Both the position numbers and the translations under genes were made by a program. Positions 1-11,258 of a stretch of 64,000 nucleotides of DNA are shown here, piece by piece (the first letter of the stretch is position 1; each line of letters starts with the position of its first letter). Source of the stretch: Rhyzopertha dominica (taxonomy: Eukaryota > Arthropoda > Insecta > Coleoptera > Bostrichidae); assembly GCA_025024175.1 (NCBI GenBank), contig QCXZ01000137.1, positions 81,592,680 through 81,656,679 on the forward strand. Direction: 5' to 3'. Under the pieces are notes generated by a model. It searched no databases. It was not told the origin of the DNA and saw nothing but the letters and a program-made list of their open reading frames with translations.

Positions 1-115
1 CGGGGTAGATACCCCTTCAACTACCCATCTTACGATACATCTTTTAAAAGCTTATTACACAAGGAGTCTTGCCATGTAATTAGTTTTACTATTTTTTACC
101 CATTGACGGGGTAGT
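1..115 (+). repeat. Left terminal inverted repeat of the DD41D-type element
   Basis: It pairs with 1868-1998. Shared blocks read inward from the tip are GGGTAGA.ACCCCTT, CCATCTT..GATACATC, AAAGCTTATT.CACAA.GAGTCT, GTAATTAGTTTTAC and ATTGACGGGGTA. The tip is cut by the window start. Confidence 0.8.
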
Positions 116-469
116 GGGTCAAAAAGTGCATTGTAGCAAGTGGCTTATAAAATGGAATGTTTTGGACTTTTTTAACAAAATTTATTGTCTTGCAGTTACA
201 ATAAAAATTGTCCTTATTTAAGCCTAAAAAAACTTGTTAAAAAATAATGGTTACTCCTAAGCAAAATGCCAAAAATACTTAAAATTTTCTTTCGACATTA
301 CTTGATATTGCAACTCGACAGTTTATACTGACTGGGCTAAATAATTATCTACTTTGTGTTTCCAATTTTTTGTTTCAACTTTTTGGCTACTTCTTTGGCA
401 CGACCATCTTTTTGTTCACATTCCTTTTTATAAATCGCGTGAAATTTTAAAGTGAGGGTCCAAGTGATA

Positions 470-1555
470 ATGGTTTATTCAACTGCCGAAAGGGTAGAAA
501 TAATTTTTATTTACGGTGCTGAGCATAGCCGTGCTCGTACGTCAGCAAGGGTGTTTAACGAACGGCACCCCAATAAAAATGTTGACGCTAGGTACATTCT
601 CGATCTCGTGCAGAAATTTCAAGACACTGGATCTGTAGTAAACAAAAAAAGGGCAGGGAATAGAGTCGTTGATGAAATGGCCCAACTTGAAGTACTTGGT
701 CATTTTGCAATGGATCCAACTAGCTCTTTGCGTAACATTTCTACACCCACTGTACTTTCTTATTCATCTGTAAGGAAAGTTACAAAACTGCACAAATTCC
801 ATCCCTATAAGATGAAAACTCTCCAGGAACTCGGCGAAGATGACTTCGATAGAAGACTGCAATTTTGCGAAATTATGACAGAAAAGATTATAGTAAATCC
901 AAATCTAATAAAAAATATCTGCTTCAGTGATGAATGCACATTTTTTTTGAACGGCTCTGTAAATAAACATAACGTCAGGTACTGGAGTGACGAAGATCCT
1001 TATATTTTTCGAGAAGGTCATACACAAGTTCCTCAGAAGCTGAACGTCTGGGCTGGAATACTTGGCAACGCAATTGTAGGTCCAATTTTCATTGATGGGA
1101 CGCTAAATGGGGGAATGTATTTAGAATTACTTGATAACGTTATTGATCCTTTAATCACAGAGCAATTAGAAAGCCAACGTGACCCTGAAGGAAATCCAAT
1201 GTTGGATGAATACGAATTGTTTTACCAACATGATGGAACCCCACCGCATTACGCCATTAATGTGCGAAATTGGTTAAATCATAGATTTCCTCTTCACTGG
1301 ATTGGTAGGCGTGGAACAATTGAATGGCCGCCACGATCACCCGATTTGACTGCTTTAGATTTCTTTCTATGGGGTCATTTAAAATCTGTGGTTTACAAAA
1401 CACAACCTACTAGCCTGGACGATCTGCGAGAAAGAATTATTAACGAGTGCAGGAGGATTCCACCTGAAACTTTCCGAAAAGTGCAGCAGGAGTTCGAGAA
1501 CCGTCTGTATTATTGTATGGGAAGAGGTGGTGCACATTTTGAGAATCTATTGTAA
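470..1555 (+). CDS. DDE transposase, DD41D-type
   Basis: The protein catalyses cut-and-paste transposition of its own element. The frame is open upstream to 452, but the first ATG is at 470, giving 361 residues. The N-terminal ~70 residues are a helix-turn-helix region of the DUF4817 type (start MVYSTAERVEII). The first catalytic Asp is in ICFSDECTF, the second in YQHDGTPPH and the third in SPDLTALDFFLWG. There are 41 residues between the last two Asp, against 34 in true mariners. The tail ENRLYYC...HFENLL is typical of this group. There are no internal stops or frameshifts, and an AATAAA follows at 1601. Activity cannot be judged from sequence alone. Confidence 0.9.
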   Translation: MVYSTAERVEIIFIYGAEHSRARTSARVFNERHPNKNVDARYILDLVQKFQDTGSVVNKKRAGNRVVDEMAQLEVLGHFAMDPTSSLRNISTPTVLSYSSVRKVTKLHKFHPYKMKTLQELGEDDFDRRLQFCEIMTEKIIVNPNLIKNICFSDECTFFLNGSVNKHNVRYWSDEDPYIFREGHTQVPQKLNVWAGILGNAIVGPIFIDGTLNGGMYLELLDNVIDPLITEQLESQRDPEGNPMLDEYELFYQHDGTPPHYAINVRNWLNHRFPLHWIGRRGTIEWPPRSPDLTALDFFLWGHLKSVVYKTQPTSLDDLRERIINECRRIPPETFRKVQQEFENRLYYCMGRGGAHFENLL

Positions 1556-1600
1556 GGTTTGAATTTGTATGGTTTTGTTCACACTGTTTTTGGAGTTACA

Positions 1601-1606
1601 AATAAA
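1601..1606 (+). terminator. Polyadenylation signal of the transposase gene
   Basis: AATAAA lies 46 bases after the transposase stop codon, inside the element. Confidence 0.5.
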
Positions 1607-1867
1607 TAATTTTTCTTTTTCGTGGACATGGACTTTCTAAAAAATTACATGATAAATACTTTAATGTTAATAATAATGTTAAAAGAAAATTTTCAGTATT
1701 CTGGGAGTTTTTTTTAAGTGTCATATTTTTTACAAGTTGTTTGTTTAAATTTTGGGTTCTCGTAAGGACAAATTTTATTTCCGCTCTAAAATAAAATACA
1801 TTTTGTTGAAAAGAGTCCAAAATATTCAATTTAATAAGCAACCTGTTTCGTAGGCACTATTAATCTA

Positions 1868-1998
1868 TTACCCCGTCAATAAGTTAAACGTGGTAAAACT
1901 AATTACATAGCCAGACTCTTTGTGAAATAAGCTTTCAAATGATGTATCACAAGATGGATAGTTCCACTTAAAATTTTTAAAGGGGTGTCTACCCTGCT
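1868..1998 (-). repeat. Right terminal inverted repeat of the DD41D-type element
   Basis: It is the inverted partner of 1-115 and ends in TCTACCCTG. Compared with the left copy it carries extra bases near the tip (around 1955-1975). Confidence 0.75.
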
Positions 1999-2854
1999 CA
2001 GAGAGTAAGCGCTATCCAGTAAAAACTTATCTCAAAAGTTGTCCCCCTGCAAACAAAAGTTTACCTGTTTTTGCAAATTTTTTAATTTTTGCTATATTTA
2101 AAGTTATTTAAGGTGTGAAGTTTTCAAAAAATCACCCTGTATATAACGAGTACATTACACAATACCGAAAGAATACGTTACTAATTAGTTTGATCTGTCT
2201 GTTGGTACTTTCCGTGTGAAATTAGTAGCTTAGGTTTGCTCGTCTTATTTGTCATACGCCAACAGCAACTAGGAATAGAAGGCTGAACAGGCTATGTGTA
2301 CCTAATTAACTATGTTTACATTGCTCTAACGATTTGTCAGTTAGCTTTGGGAAATACATGTAAAGTTGTAACTGTATTTACTTCTAATAAAAAAATCGTG
2401 TATTGCAGATTTTGACCCTGTAAAAAGCCCAGAAGGTCGTTCGTTCCACACATGCTGCATCAGTCTTATTGATTTTAGAATTGTGTACAACCTATGTACT
2501 CAACTTTTCTCTTTTATTTCTCGCAGCGCTCCTCAGAACTACTTTGCTTGAAACATGGAAAGCATTTTAACACGATTCAATGGGACCACAACAGGGACCG
2601 AGCCTGATGCATCTACAACTTCTGCATTTGGTAGCAGATGCTTTTAATGTCAACGTGTATAGAGGAAAGTTTCATTTCCAAGTAAACAGCTGTTTTTAAA
2701 CTTCGTGAATGTTATGTTTGCATTGAATCTTGTTACCTTTTCAAATTTGGGCATTAATTGAGTCTATATAATGCTATAAGAGTGTTGAACGAGACTTTTC
2801 TGCAGATGTTTCGATATTTCAGTCATAAATACATTAATGTGTGTCATTTAGGAT
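1999..2854. other. Intergenic, AT-rich, one transposon-tip motif
   Basis: No gene is supported. 2133-2143 reads CACCCTGTATA, the typical outer tip of insect mariner-type terminal repeats, so 2000-2143 may be a fragment of a small non-autonomous element. A 30-codon ORF at 2552-2645 has no recognisable product. Confidence 0.4.
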
Positions 2855-4697
2855 GATAATAATAATAATAATAATAATGGTCTTTATTTCCCATGGTCCC
2901 ATAAAATTTACATCAGAGTAAGTTTATTACAATAATTTTATAATGTAACTTAATTTATAAATAACATTTTCTTGTATACAACATAAAGAAAATTGAAGCA
3001 AAATAGGTACTCCATGAATGAGCAAAAGAAAAAAAAAAGGGAAATCCCAAGGGGAAGTTCAGCTCATAGTGCAAATAAATTTGAACTATGTCTGTTCTGC
3101 CACTTAACCCTTGAATCACATGTGTATAAAAAACAGGTTAGTATATAAGTGCAACGGCCTCGGCGCTCCTCAGAAAAATAAGAACTACAAAAATATATAT
3201 ATATATATATTCAGATTAATATAAATATGTAGCATAGTACATAATAGCAGCACACCAACATAGCATACGCAAACGAAGAAACAAGAAGGGAAAAAAATCC
3301 TATATGAAGTGGTCACCCTCCAATAGATATTGTTTTAAACTTTTCTTGAATGAAGCAATTTCCAAATCTTTCAGAAAATTGGGAATTTCATTATAAACTT
3401 TGCAAATATTGTAATGAAAAGACCGTCTAAAAATAGCAGTGTGATGTATCGGCGGCGTAAGTTTAGAACCCAAATTCCTAAGATTTAGGTTATGAACATC
3501 TGTTCTATAAGTTAATTTGTTTAGCAGGTACGGCGGATATCCACTCTGAAGGATCTTGTGAAATAAACAGGACATATGTAGATACCTTCTTGTTCTCATA
3601 GTTAGCCAACCTAACTCAGAAAATTTGCAAGATATATGATCATTTCTCCTCATACCAAACACAAATCGGATACATGAATTTTGCACCCTCTGTATACTTC
3701 CCGAAGTCTCACCGTCCAGACAATTCCCGTATACAACGTCACCATAAGAAAAGTGAGACAGAACTAAGGCTTCACATAATTTGCTTTTAATTTTGTTAGA
3801 GAAGTAGGATCGATGTGGATATAATCTTTTTAAACTAGCATATGCTTTACGTATACAATGTGTAACATGCTCCTTAAATCGCAGTTTGGAATCCATTATT
3901 AAGCCCAAATTTTTTGCACTTTCGACAATTGGAATCTGTACATTATTACAATAAAACTTAGCAACGTTTAGTAACTGTAGGCGTTCATTTTTATTACCAA
4001 ATATTAAAATTTTTGACTTTGTTGGATTTATTTTCAGTGAATGTTTGGCCGCGTATGAACAAACATTTTCCAAATCAGTATTGATCAAATCGATTGCTTG
4101 CATGGATTGATTAAAGTAGAAACTATGATACAATTGAGTGTCATCTGCATACATGTGACAAGCACAAGTACTAATATGCTGATGAAGAGTGCACGTATAT
4201 ATAGAGAATAACAGGGGCCCAAGTATGGATCCCTGTGGAACACCTTTAGTTAAATACTCATGAGAAGAAAGATCATCAACAATTTTTACGACTTGCCTTC
4301 TTCCACTCAGGTAATCTCTAAACAGTTCAATAGAACTTTCATGCAATCCAATATAATTAAGAATAGATAATAACATAGGATGAGAAATTGTATCAAATGC
4401 CCTACTGAAATCAAGCAAAATAAGTACACTGATTTGGTTTACATCAGTGGCTGTAATAATATCATCAGTTACTTTAAGCAAAGCAGTTGCGCAACTATGA
4501 TTAGGTCGGAATCCAGACTGGATAAAAGGCAGAATACTATACCGATCTAAATGTTGCCTGAGTTGAAGTGCTAATATCTTCTCCATAATTTTTGACATCA
4601 CGGGTAGTAAGCTTATAGGCCTTAGATCATTTAAGCTCGTCGGCTGAGTGGTCTTAGGTACGGGAGTAACAACAGCGTCTTTCCAGATACTTGGAGT
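2855..4697 (-). mobile_element. 5'-truncated non-LTR retrotransposon, CR1/Jockey-type
   Basis: A reverse-transcriptase reading frame on the minus strand (4697 to 3300) is followed by an AT-rich 3' region. It ends in a trinucleotide tail that appears on the plus strand as an AAT run at about 2855-2878. The endonuclease and the N-terminal part are absent, which is the usual dead-on-arrival structure made by incomplete target-primed reverse transcription. An ATT-type tail and the YADDTQLY motif fit CR1-like elements better than Jockey, but the clade is a guess. Confidence 0.75.
3300..4697 (-). pseudogene. Reverse transcriptase of a truncated non-LTR retrotransposon
   Basis: The frame is open from 4697, just after a stop at 4698-4700, to the stop at 3300. 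It starts inside the protein (TPSIWKDAVVTPVPKTTQ...), so it lacks the AP endonuclease. RT motifs in order are LRPISLLPV, SGFRPNHSC, LLDFSRAFDT (motif A Asp), GVPQGSILGPLLF, YADDTQLY (catalytic motif C) and a thumb region with NLGLIMDSKL. The RT core has no stops, so the copy is young. With neither the endonuclease nor a 5' promoter it should not move by itself. Confidence 0.85.
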
Positions 4698-4700
4698 TTA

Positions 4701-6239
4701 GGTAATGAAAAAAAAAGTTGTACCAAATGAAGCTCTATACGCTATAAAATTAATTTACATTATTCAGGCTGAGTTTTACCAAACTATATTCTCGGTATAT
4801 ATACCGTTTCGGCCACATCCAATTTTTTTAATAGTACTGGCGTTACAGAGCGTTACAAAAGGCAAAATATGGTTTTAGGTGTCATTAGTAGTTTTTGAAA
4901 TGTACCTACATGTAACGAATCTGTTTCTAAAAATTATTTGATGGTGAATAACTAATATAGGAAGATTCAGAACAATTTTTTGTACTTTTCTGGTGCTTTT
5001 CTAGTCCTAAGTTTCTATATTTAATATTTTTCGTAAAATGCTTACTGCTAATACTGTACCACTGATGCCATCTGATCTTTGCTAATAATGTAAACATGTT
5101 TAGAAATTGTCGTCATTGGCGTAGGTATATTTGCAGTTTTAACAAACTTTAAATGACAGAGATAAATATATCGTTCCATTAAAAAAATGAAGTTACTGCT
5201 TTTACGAACTACGAATTTAGAATGATGCTTGCTAGAAAATATTAAGATCTCAATAATTGATACTTGGTATTTTGCAAAAACAAATATAAATTCTAGATTC
5301 GGCCATTTTAATTAGCATTGAAATTAGCAGGACAGTATTAAATCCTAACAATTAGTTTATTATTGCGTCGTTTTTTTACGGTCTGTTTTTATTTGCATTT
5401 GCCTTGTTAACAAACATGCAATTTCATTAACTTTTAAATTTTGTAGTTTTTTGGTTTAAATGACTAGGTATTCGAATACCGTGAGATTTACTTTATGATT
5501 ATAATCTTCAAATATTGTGGTCATCCTGAAACCTGAAAGTCCAGCAATTGCAGTAAAATGCAACGATAAAGTCTAGAAAAAACACATTTTTTAAGAAAAA
5601 CTGTCGAATTCACCTGTTTCGCAGCTTACACTTGCCTTCGTAACGGTCCATCTACCAGGCTTTCTCAAGATACAGGATTTAGGCGTACGCGACTAATAAA
5701 AAGTGTAGAAAAAGCAATTTATACGATATCGTACCCAAAGAGACGTCAGACCGTTAAAACGATGTCACTCGCTTCACTTGAATCGCTTAATTGTTCGTTT
5801 CCAATCAGCCGGAGGAATTCCAAAAGAAGCAGGACTACATCCGCTATATTAGTAAAATGTGTTTTGTCTCGCGGTGTTGAAACTCACTGTCAAGAAGTCC
5901 TGGCTGCTTCTGCAAACAAATCATTTCTATCTTATTAGCATAACGTTTATCATCTACAGCATTGAAGATTTTTCTTTGAAGACTAGTACGTATTGGCAGC
6001 GTAACTTTTTTATTCAAGTCTTTTTGCCTCGTAAAATAAATGCATAAATGCTGGTGTAGCTTTCCCCCTCGTTATAAAGAAAGGAGATATAGATCAACAT
6101 GATTGCAGTATACTTTTCCTCAAGGAGACATTCGTCAATTAATTTTAAGAATACCAATAAGAATTTAATTATTGCAAATTACTTCTGATTTCTTAAAAAA
6201 GATGTTATTAATCTGCAACTCAGTGGGTGAACGTCGTAA
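4701..6239. other. Intergenic, no gene seen
   Basis: AT-rich sequence with only short chance reading frames on either strand. I see no repeat, RNA gene or coding similarity. Confidence 0.4.
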
Positions 6240-6392
6240 GCAAATAATTTTTGAATTAGTAAAGTATGTGATACGCAGTCGAAAGCTTTCGAAGGGTCTA
6301 AAAAGTCTGCAATTACATACGCGCCTTTATTAAAAGATGATGATATAGTGAATAGTGATTTCTTAAATCCATACTGGTTCTATACAGAAATG
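6240..6392 (-). pseudogene. Non-LTR reverse-transcriptase fragment
   Basis: Minus-strand translation gives QYGFKKSLFTISS followed by YVIADFLDPSKAFDCVSHTL. This is the RT segment from the GFR/K block to motif A of Jockey-type elements. Only about 50 codons survive and there are no flanking motifs, so it is a relic. Confidence 0.65.
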
Positions 6393-6601
6393 TGTTTTTT
6401 TACTAGATAACTGTAAAGCCATTATTTATTTTGTTAGGTGGCTAATGGGGGTATGAACAACACTTTTGACTGGTAGGTAGGTGTCTTACTCCGTTTTCAA
6501 GACGTGAAATTCTTCGAATATCTACAAAACTATTTAATCTAGACCCTAAAAATGCTAATCAAACTCATTATATTTCAATGAGAAACCTAAAAGCGTAATA
6601 A

Positions 6602-6699
6602 TACACAGGGTATTCCATTTGAAACGAACTTATCGTATACTTCAGGTGAAAGATGTCAACATTATAATCCGATATATCGTACTTGGTAACCCCTGTGTA
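6602..6699. repeat. Short terminal-inverted-repeat element (MITE-like)
   Basis: TACACAGGGTATTCC at the left and GGTAACCCCTGTGTA at the right are near-perfect inverted partners about 98 bp apart, and the outermost bases are TA, as expected for a TA target site. Nothing inside is coding. The pairing is short, so chance is not excluded. Confidence 0.4.
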
Positions 6700-8039
6700 C
6701 AATACTTCAGCATGATTCATTCAGCTGTTTTCATAAGCTTCCAATAGGCTGCTCTTCGTGAATGACCCTATGTATAGCACATTCAAAAAAGTTACGGGCC
6801 TGGATCTAATTTACAGACCTGTTTGGTGAAAAAAATTAGAAAACCAGCCTCGATATCAAATTTTTACCATATATATCCCGTTCTTCAGTCCAGCCATACC
6901 GAACAAGTAATTTATTCATATTCTTCCTCGTTTTGTGTGCTGCTAACGTTTGCTACATTCTTCCCGGCTTTCTGGGACATGTGCATAAAGTATCTAACGA
7001 GCGCGATGAGCATTAGCAAATCAAACGCAGACCTGCATGCCTGCTACACTAGTTCGTCCTCGTTATTATTTTCCGTTATTTTACAGTACAGGATGACAGC
7101 CGGTTGGCTCTAAAAGAGCTTATTAGCAAGTTACGCAACGGGTCTTTGAACTGTCTAAAACAAGGTGTCTTTGTTGTTGTTCTATGAATTTTCGACACGC
7201 TACCAGCGACTAAGGAAATAACAGTGTCGAGCAGCTGAAATTGGGGTGCAATGCCTCGTTCCGGTACTCAACGTTTTGTAATTATTAAAGCGTAAAATTT
7301 TAATACATGTTGATTGCTTCACGTTTTACGGGTTACTTTCAGGTTGTTTGACAAAGGGAAAAATTGCTGCGTAAATATTATATTTGCAAAGAAGGTCAAC
7401 ACTGTCAAAATTAGAGTCAAAATAAATATGAACCTTTTTATTTAAGGAAAACTATTACTACATCTATTACAACTATTATTAGAAGTAGTGTCATATACAG
7501 TACAATTAATAAGGTTATTGGACCTATTTGCGAAATATGCCAAAATGACATCCTCCTCAATTGGTGCTTTAGCTGATACCAAAATATTTCTATTGGTGTA
7601 AATGAGATGTCAAATTAATTGAAAGAATACTTTGAAATAGTCACTGAAGGTGAATTAATTGGCTTGACTGTCACGCAGTATAAACTCCTTTTTGCTGAAC
7701 TGACATTTGTACGCTAACGCAAAAGATTAGAGCAATGAAATTTTAGATGCAATAACAATGAAATTATGCATGCATGCTTTGAAGTAATTCCAAATTATCA
7801 ATTACATCTACTCTTTCGATAGGATCAGGTAGACAGTGGAAAGGTTTTAGAACCGGAGTCGTATAGTTGGGCCAGTCTACTTATCTAACCCTTCTCTGAC
7901 TGAGCGGGTCAACTATTATTAGCAAATTAGGAAAGACCTTAATTTATGTGATGTGTGTAACTTATTAATGTGATTGCTACGGTTTTATTACTTAGTAAAC
8001 ACGCTTAAAGGAATAAAATAAAACAATTTTCAAGTTTTA
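6700..8039. other. Intergenic, no gene seen
   Basis: A 96-codon open frame at 6823-7113 is rich in Ser, Tyr and Phe, has no recognisable domain and no ATG start (it begins with GTG). I treat it as chance. The rest is AT-rich with nothing recognisable. Confidence 0.4.
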
Positions 8040-8040
8040 G

Positions 8041-8203
8041 TACAAACTTATATTTATACGTTACAATAATAACATGTATGTATGTACAGTAAAGTATAAA
8101 AATATTTACAAATTTACAAAAATACGAACCTATATTTATACGTAATAACACAATATTAATATATATGTATGTACAATAAGGTATAAAAAATATTTACATA
8201 TTT
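8041..8203. repeat. Two-copy tandem repeat, ~82-bp unit
   Basis: The first unit has ACAAACTTATATTTATACGT..., the second ACGAACCTATATTTATACGT.... Both run through an ATGTATGTATGTACA-like block and end in AAGTATAAAAA or AAGGTATAAAAAA plus TATTTACA. It lies just 3' of the MULE relic and may be part of that element's end. Confidence 0.6.
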
Positions 8204-8224
8204 GGCGCATATTTAAATGAAACA

Positions 8225-9512
8225 CTATTTACAAATGTCAGCCTGTCTGAAATTTTGTTTGTAGTTACTAATTCTGACTTCAAGATAATCTTGCTTTAAT
8301 TTTACAGTACGCCTAACAACTTTTTGGATTTTGTTGGATGTGTTTATTTTAACATAAACTTCACTTTGAAAATTAAACAAACTATCAACAAATTGAAAAA
8401 TATTTGGATGAGGCGAATAAAAACTTTTATTAAATCTTGAATGAAATGATTCACACGCATTGGTTGTTCCGCAAGAGGAGGCAGATGAACTTGCCCAAAT
8501 ATTTGGAGTAAATTTGGCATTTTCGCTGATGTAATTGTCCACTAAATAGTCGCAAAACTCTTGAAGTTTCGAATGTTTTGGCATGACTGGAATCAAATCG
8601 AATGCGAATGCGTCGCCCACTTCATCACAATCAAGAAACTGAAGTCCAAAACAATATCTTAACATTTTGCCAACTTCCGTGTGGTTTTTATAATCTTGTG
8701 ACAGTCCAAGCGAGTAAATTTTTCGATACCATGCCTGTGGAAGATGGAATCGGCATCCACCACCATAATAGCATTGTGGATTGCAGTTTCAAAATCAATC
8801 ACGACACTTTTAGGATAAAATTGTAAGTCACTTTCACTGCACTTCTGACACAACATATTCAAACATGTTTGATATGTGGATTGCTTTTTATCCGGAAGCA
8901 AACAAAATACCAATGGAACGTAATGTCCATTCTTGTATCGATGAATTGTAAAGAGTCGTGTAAAAAATTTCGGACAAAAATCAAATGTGCCGTCCATATA
9001 CACAGTTTCAGTACAACATAAAAAGTAAAGATTGCTATAAGGAGCAAAAATGATGATACCTTGGTCTGCATTATTTGTTAAGACAAATGATTCTGATTTA
9101 TCTGTCATAGGTACCTAAGTGTTTACTGCTTCGAAAACGTCTTTTTGCGTTTTGGGTAGATTTGAAGTTAACTTCCTCCTGCACATCCATATATTATGCC
9201 TTACAAGTTCCATATCGTAAGTCGTTATGTTAATGCTTATGCCAGGGTTAGACCGAAGTTCCGTGTGCACTAATTTGGAAGGTTTTCGTGTACATTTTCT
9301 AAAGCTTTCCTTTTCACACTGTTGTTGACAATCTGCCTGTGCAGGTTTATGTCATCTTTGTGATTGTGAGATAATTCGGAGTCCAAGATCTCATTTCCAG
9401 CCAACGTGTAGATTTTTGCGGGACATTTCGATGTTTTATTTGTACACCTCCNACGNACAGTTCCGTTTTTCAGCACGTTTGCNATGCAAAACTTGTAGTT
9501 ATTCACCACCAA
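8225..9512 (-). pseudogene. FLYWCH zinc finger - MULE transposase relic
   Basis: Three minus-strand frames together cover one transposase. The N-terminal part (9512-9270) is a FLYWCH zinc finger with YKFC, RCTNKTSKCPAKIYT and the metal-binding HNH of ELSHNHKDD. The middle (9108-8659) is the MULE DDE core with VYMDGTFDFCPKFF (first Asp), HYVPLVFCLLPDK and SVVIDFETAIHNA (second acidic motif). The C-terminal part (8665-8225) has SCGTTNACESFHSRFN. The middle and last frames overlap by 7 bases, so a single indel broke the gene. Between 9270 and 9108 there are several stops, and three Ns fall in the zinc finger. This is a dead copy; I found no terminal repeats. Confidence 0.8.
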
Positions 9513-9539
9513 CAGTTGTTTGCCTTTTTCACTTTACAT

Positions 9540-11249
9540 GAATACAACTTCCATTTCGCCGGTATGAATATGCGCTGGAAATTTTAGTAAAACTGTTTAA
9601 TTTGACTTGCGTTTCAGAATTTACAAACTCATTTCAGCAGGTAACCACCCTCTTTAACAAATTATTTAGGACATTATGAACAAGTGTCCAATAATATTTT
9701 ACATTTTTCAAATAAGTCCCACCCATCTTAATTGTGTTTCGTGATCTATTGGGTCCACAGGCAAAAAATGTTTGCGTTTAAATTACCTACTTTTCTAAGT
9801 AGTATCAGGTAGCAGGATCTGATAAGGATTCGTTATCGATAACTATCAGCGGGAGGTTGATAATCCACCGTCCGCATCCTTCTGGCCCTACTCAGTGGCA
9901 GATTAAAGAGCGATAAAGTTTTTGGCCTAACTATAATGCGCCCTTTAGAACAATATGTTACTGGTGCTATCGCTCATACCTAGTCGTTTTCACAATAAAA
10001 TAATAATTTTTATAACGTAAAACTCAAGAACTTACATCTATACTGGTCAGGACTAATTATCCTAAGTATGAAGATGTAATTGTTATGGTAACGAAATGGA
10101 TCTATACGTAGTTGGTTGCGGTGCAGACAGGATAGCATAGACATGTACTTTTACAATTTTAACCCCCACATTCGATTACTGTCACCTGGATTTTTATGTT
10201 CCCCTACAAACCACCGCCTCTTGTCGTAATTACACGATTCTCTCTGACAGTGCAGGAAATGCAAATTGCCGGGAAACAATGATAACGACCGTGACCCGCG
10301 TTGCGTGCTTTCTCGGGGTGGATTAAGCGGACAAAAACTTTCACGTTATTATAATGAAGACGAACGAGCTTAACAAATTCCTCCGGGCCAGTTTTGATTA
10401 TTTCAAGTGCCCGGGTGTAATCTGCGTTTCCGCAGTTTGGAGTGACATTTCGTCGGAAATGTTAATTAGAAAAAGAGCTGTCATTGCAAGCTGGTCTCGT
10501 ACTCATTAAAAGTTTAGCTCTGTGTAGCAAAGAAGGGGTATTTTAAAAGAAATGGTTATATATATATACATATTCTCATGAAAATCATTAATAAATTACA
10601 CAGTACTGTTTTTGCGACTACGGTCGACTTTTACTAAGAAAAAATCTTTTGATTCAACGATAAGAGATCTTGCATTTGCGCTCTATCCAGAGCAGATACT
10701 ATTCTGGATAGAGTACTAAAGGAAAACCGTAGAAAAACTCCAATCAGATCTCGATTATCTTAAGCCTGCCATCTCTTCTGTAGGATCGTCTATAAGCGGT
10801 TGATTGAATATATCATGTTTCCTAAGTTGCTAAACAACACCATCCATCTTTAATGGCGTAAGGAGCACGAAAGAAATCTTCTGGCCACAGAGATTTTCTG
10901 TCGAGTTAGTCGAGTTGTAGGTAGCTCTTGCGAATCTCGGGAAATCAGAGACTCATTAGGAGCTGATCGATATTTTTATCAAGCTTTATAAGTAGCAAAC
11001 TGTTTGCCAATCTCCGGAGGAGCAAGTTTGGAAGAATCGGAAGCTAAGGTAATGGAATTGACTTAATTTTTTCAGTGATTAGTCGCCTTGTAGTATTTAG
11101 TTGATTAAATAATGTGAAATAACCAGGGTTAATAATTACTGTGGAGACTTAAATTCAAAAGAAAAAATTAGAAACTAGTTTCCTTTTTTTGCGGAATTAA
11201 AACAATCCTGAAATAATAGGAAAAGTTACATTAGTTTTTTTCTCCAGTA
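9540..11249. other. Intergenic, partly GC-balanced
   Basis: No gene is supported. 10200-10520 is less AT-rich than its surroundings, has no open frame of note and no repeat feature, and looks like unique sequence of the kind found in regulatory islands (inference). An (AT)n run sits at about 10558-10568. Confidence 0.35.
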
Positions 11250-11258
11250 CTAACAAAC

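Larger units (their letters stand above)
1..1998 (+). mobile_element. DD41D-type Tc1/mariner-superfamily transposon, nearly complete
   Basis: A single intact transposase gene (470-1555) lies between long inverted repeats. The left end (1-115) matches the reverse complement of the right end (1868-1998), with a few substitutions and an internal length difference of about 15 bases. The extreme left tip falls at or just outside the window edge, so the target-site duplication cannot be read. Family placement rests on the transposase: a DDE triad with 41 residues between the second and third Asp, as in rosa-type DD41D elements. Intact coding plus recognisable ends suggests relatively recent activity (inference). 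Confidence 0.8.

Noticed and set aside
2552..2645. 30-codon ORF starting MESILTRFNG
   Set aside because: Too short, no splice donor that extends it and no recognised product.
6823..7113. 96-codon forward frame
   Set aside because: Begins with GTG, has low-complexity Ser/Tyr/Phe content, no domain, no flanking gene signals.
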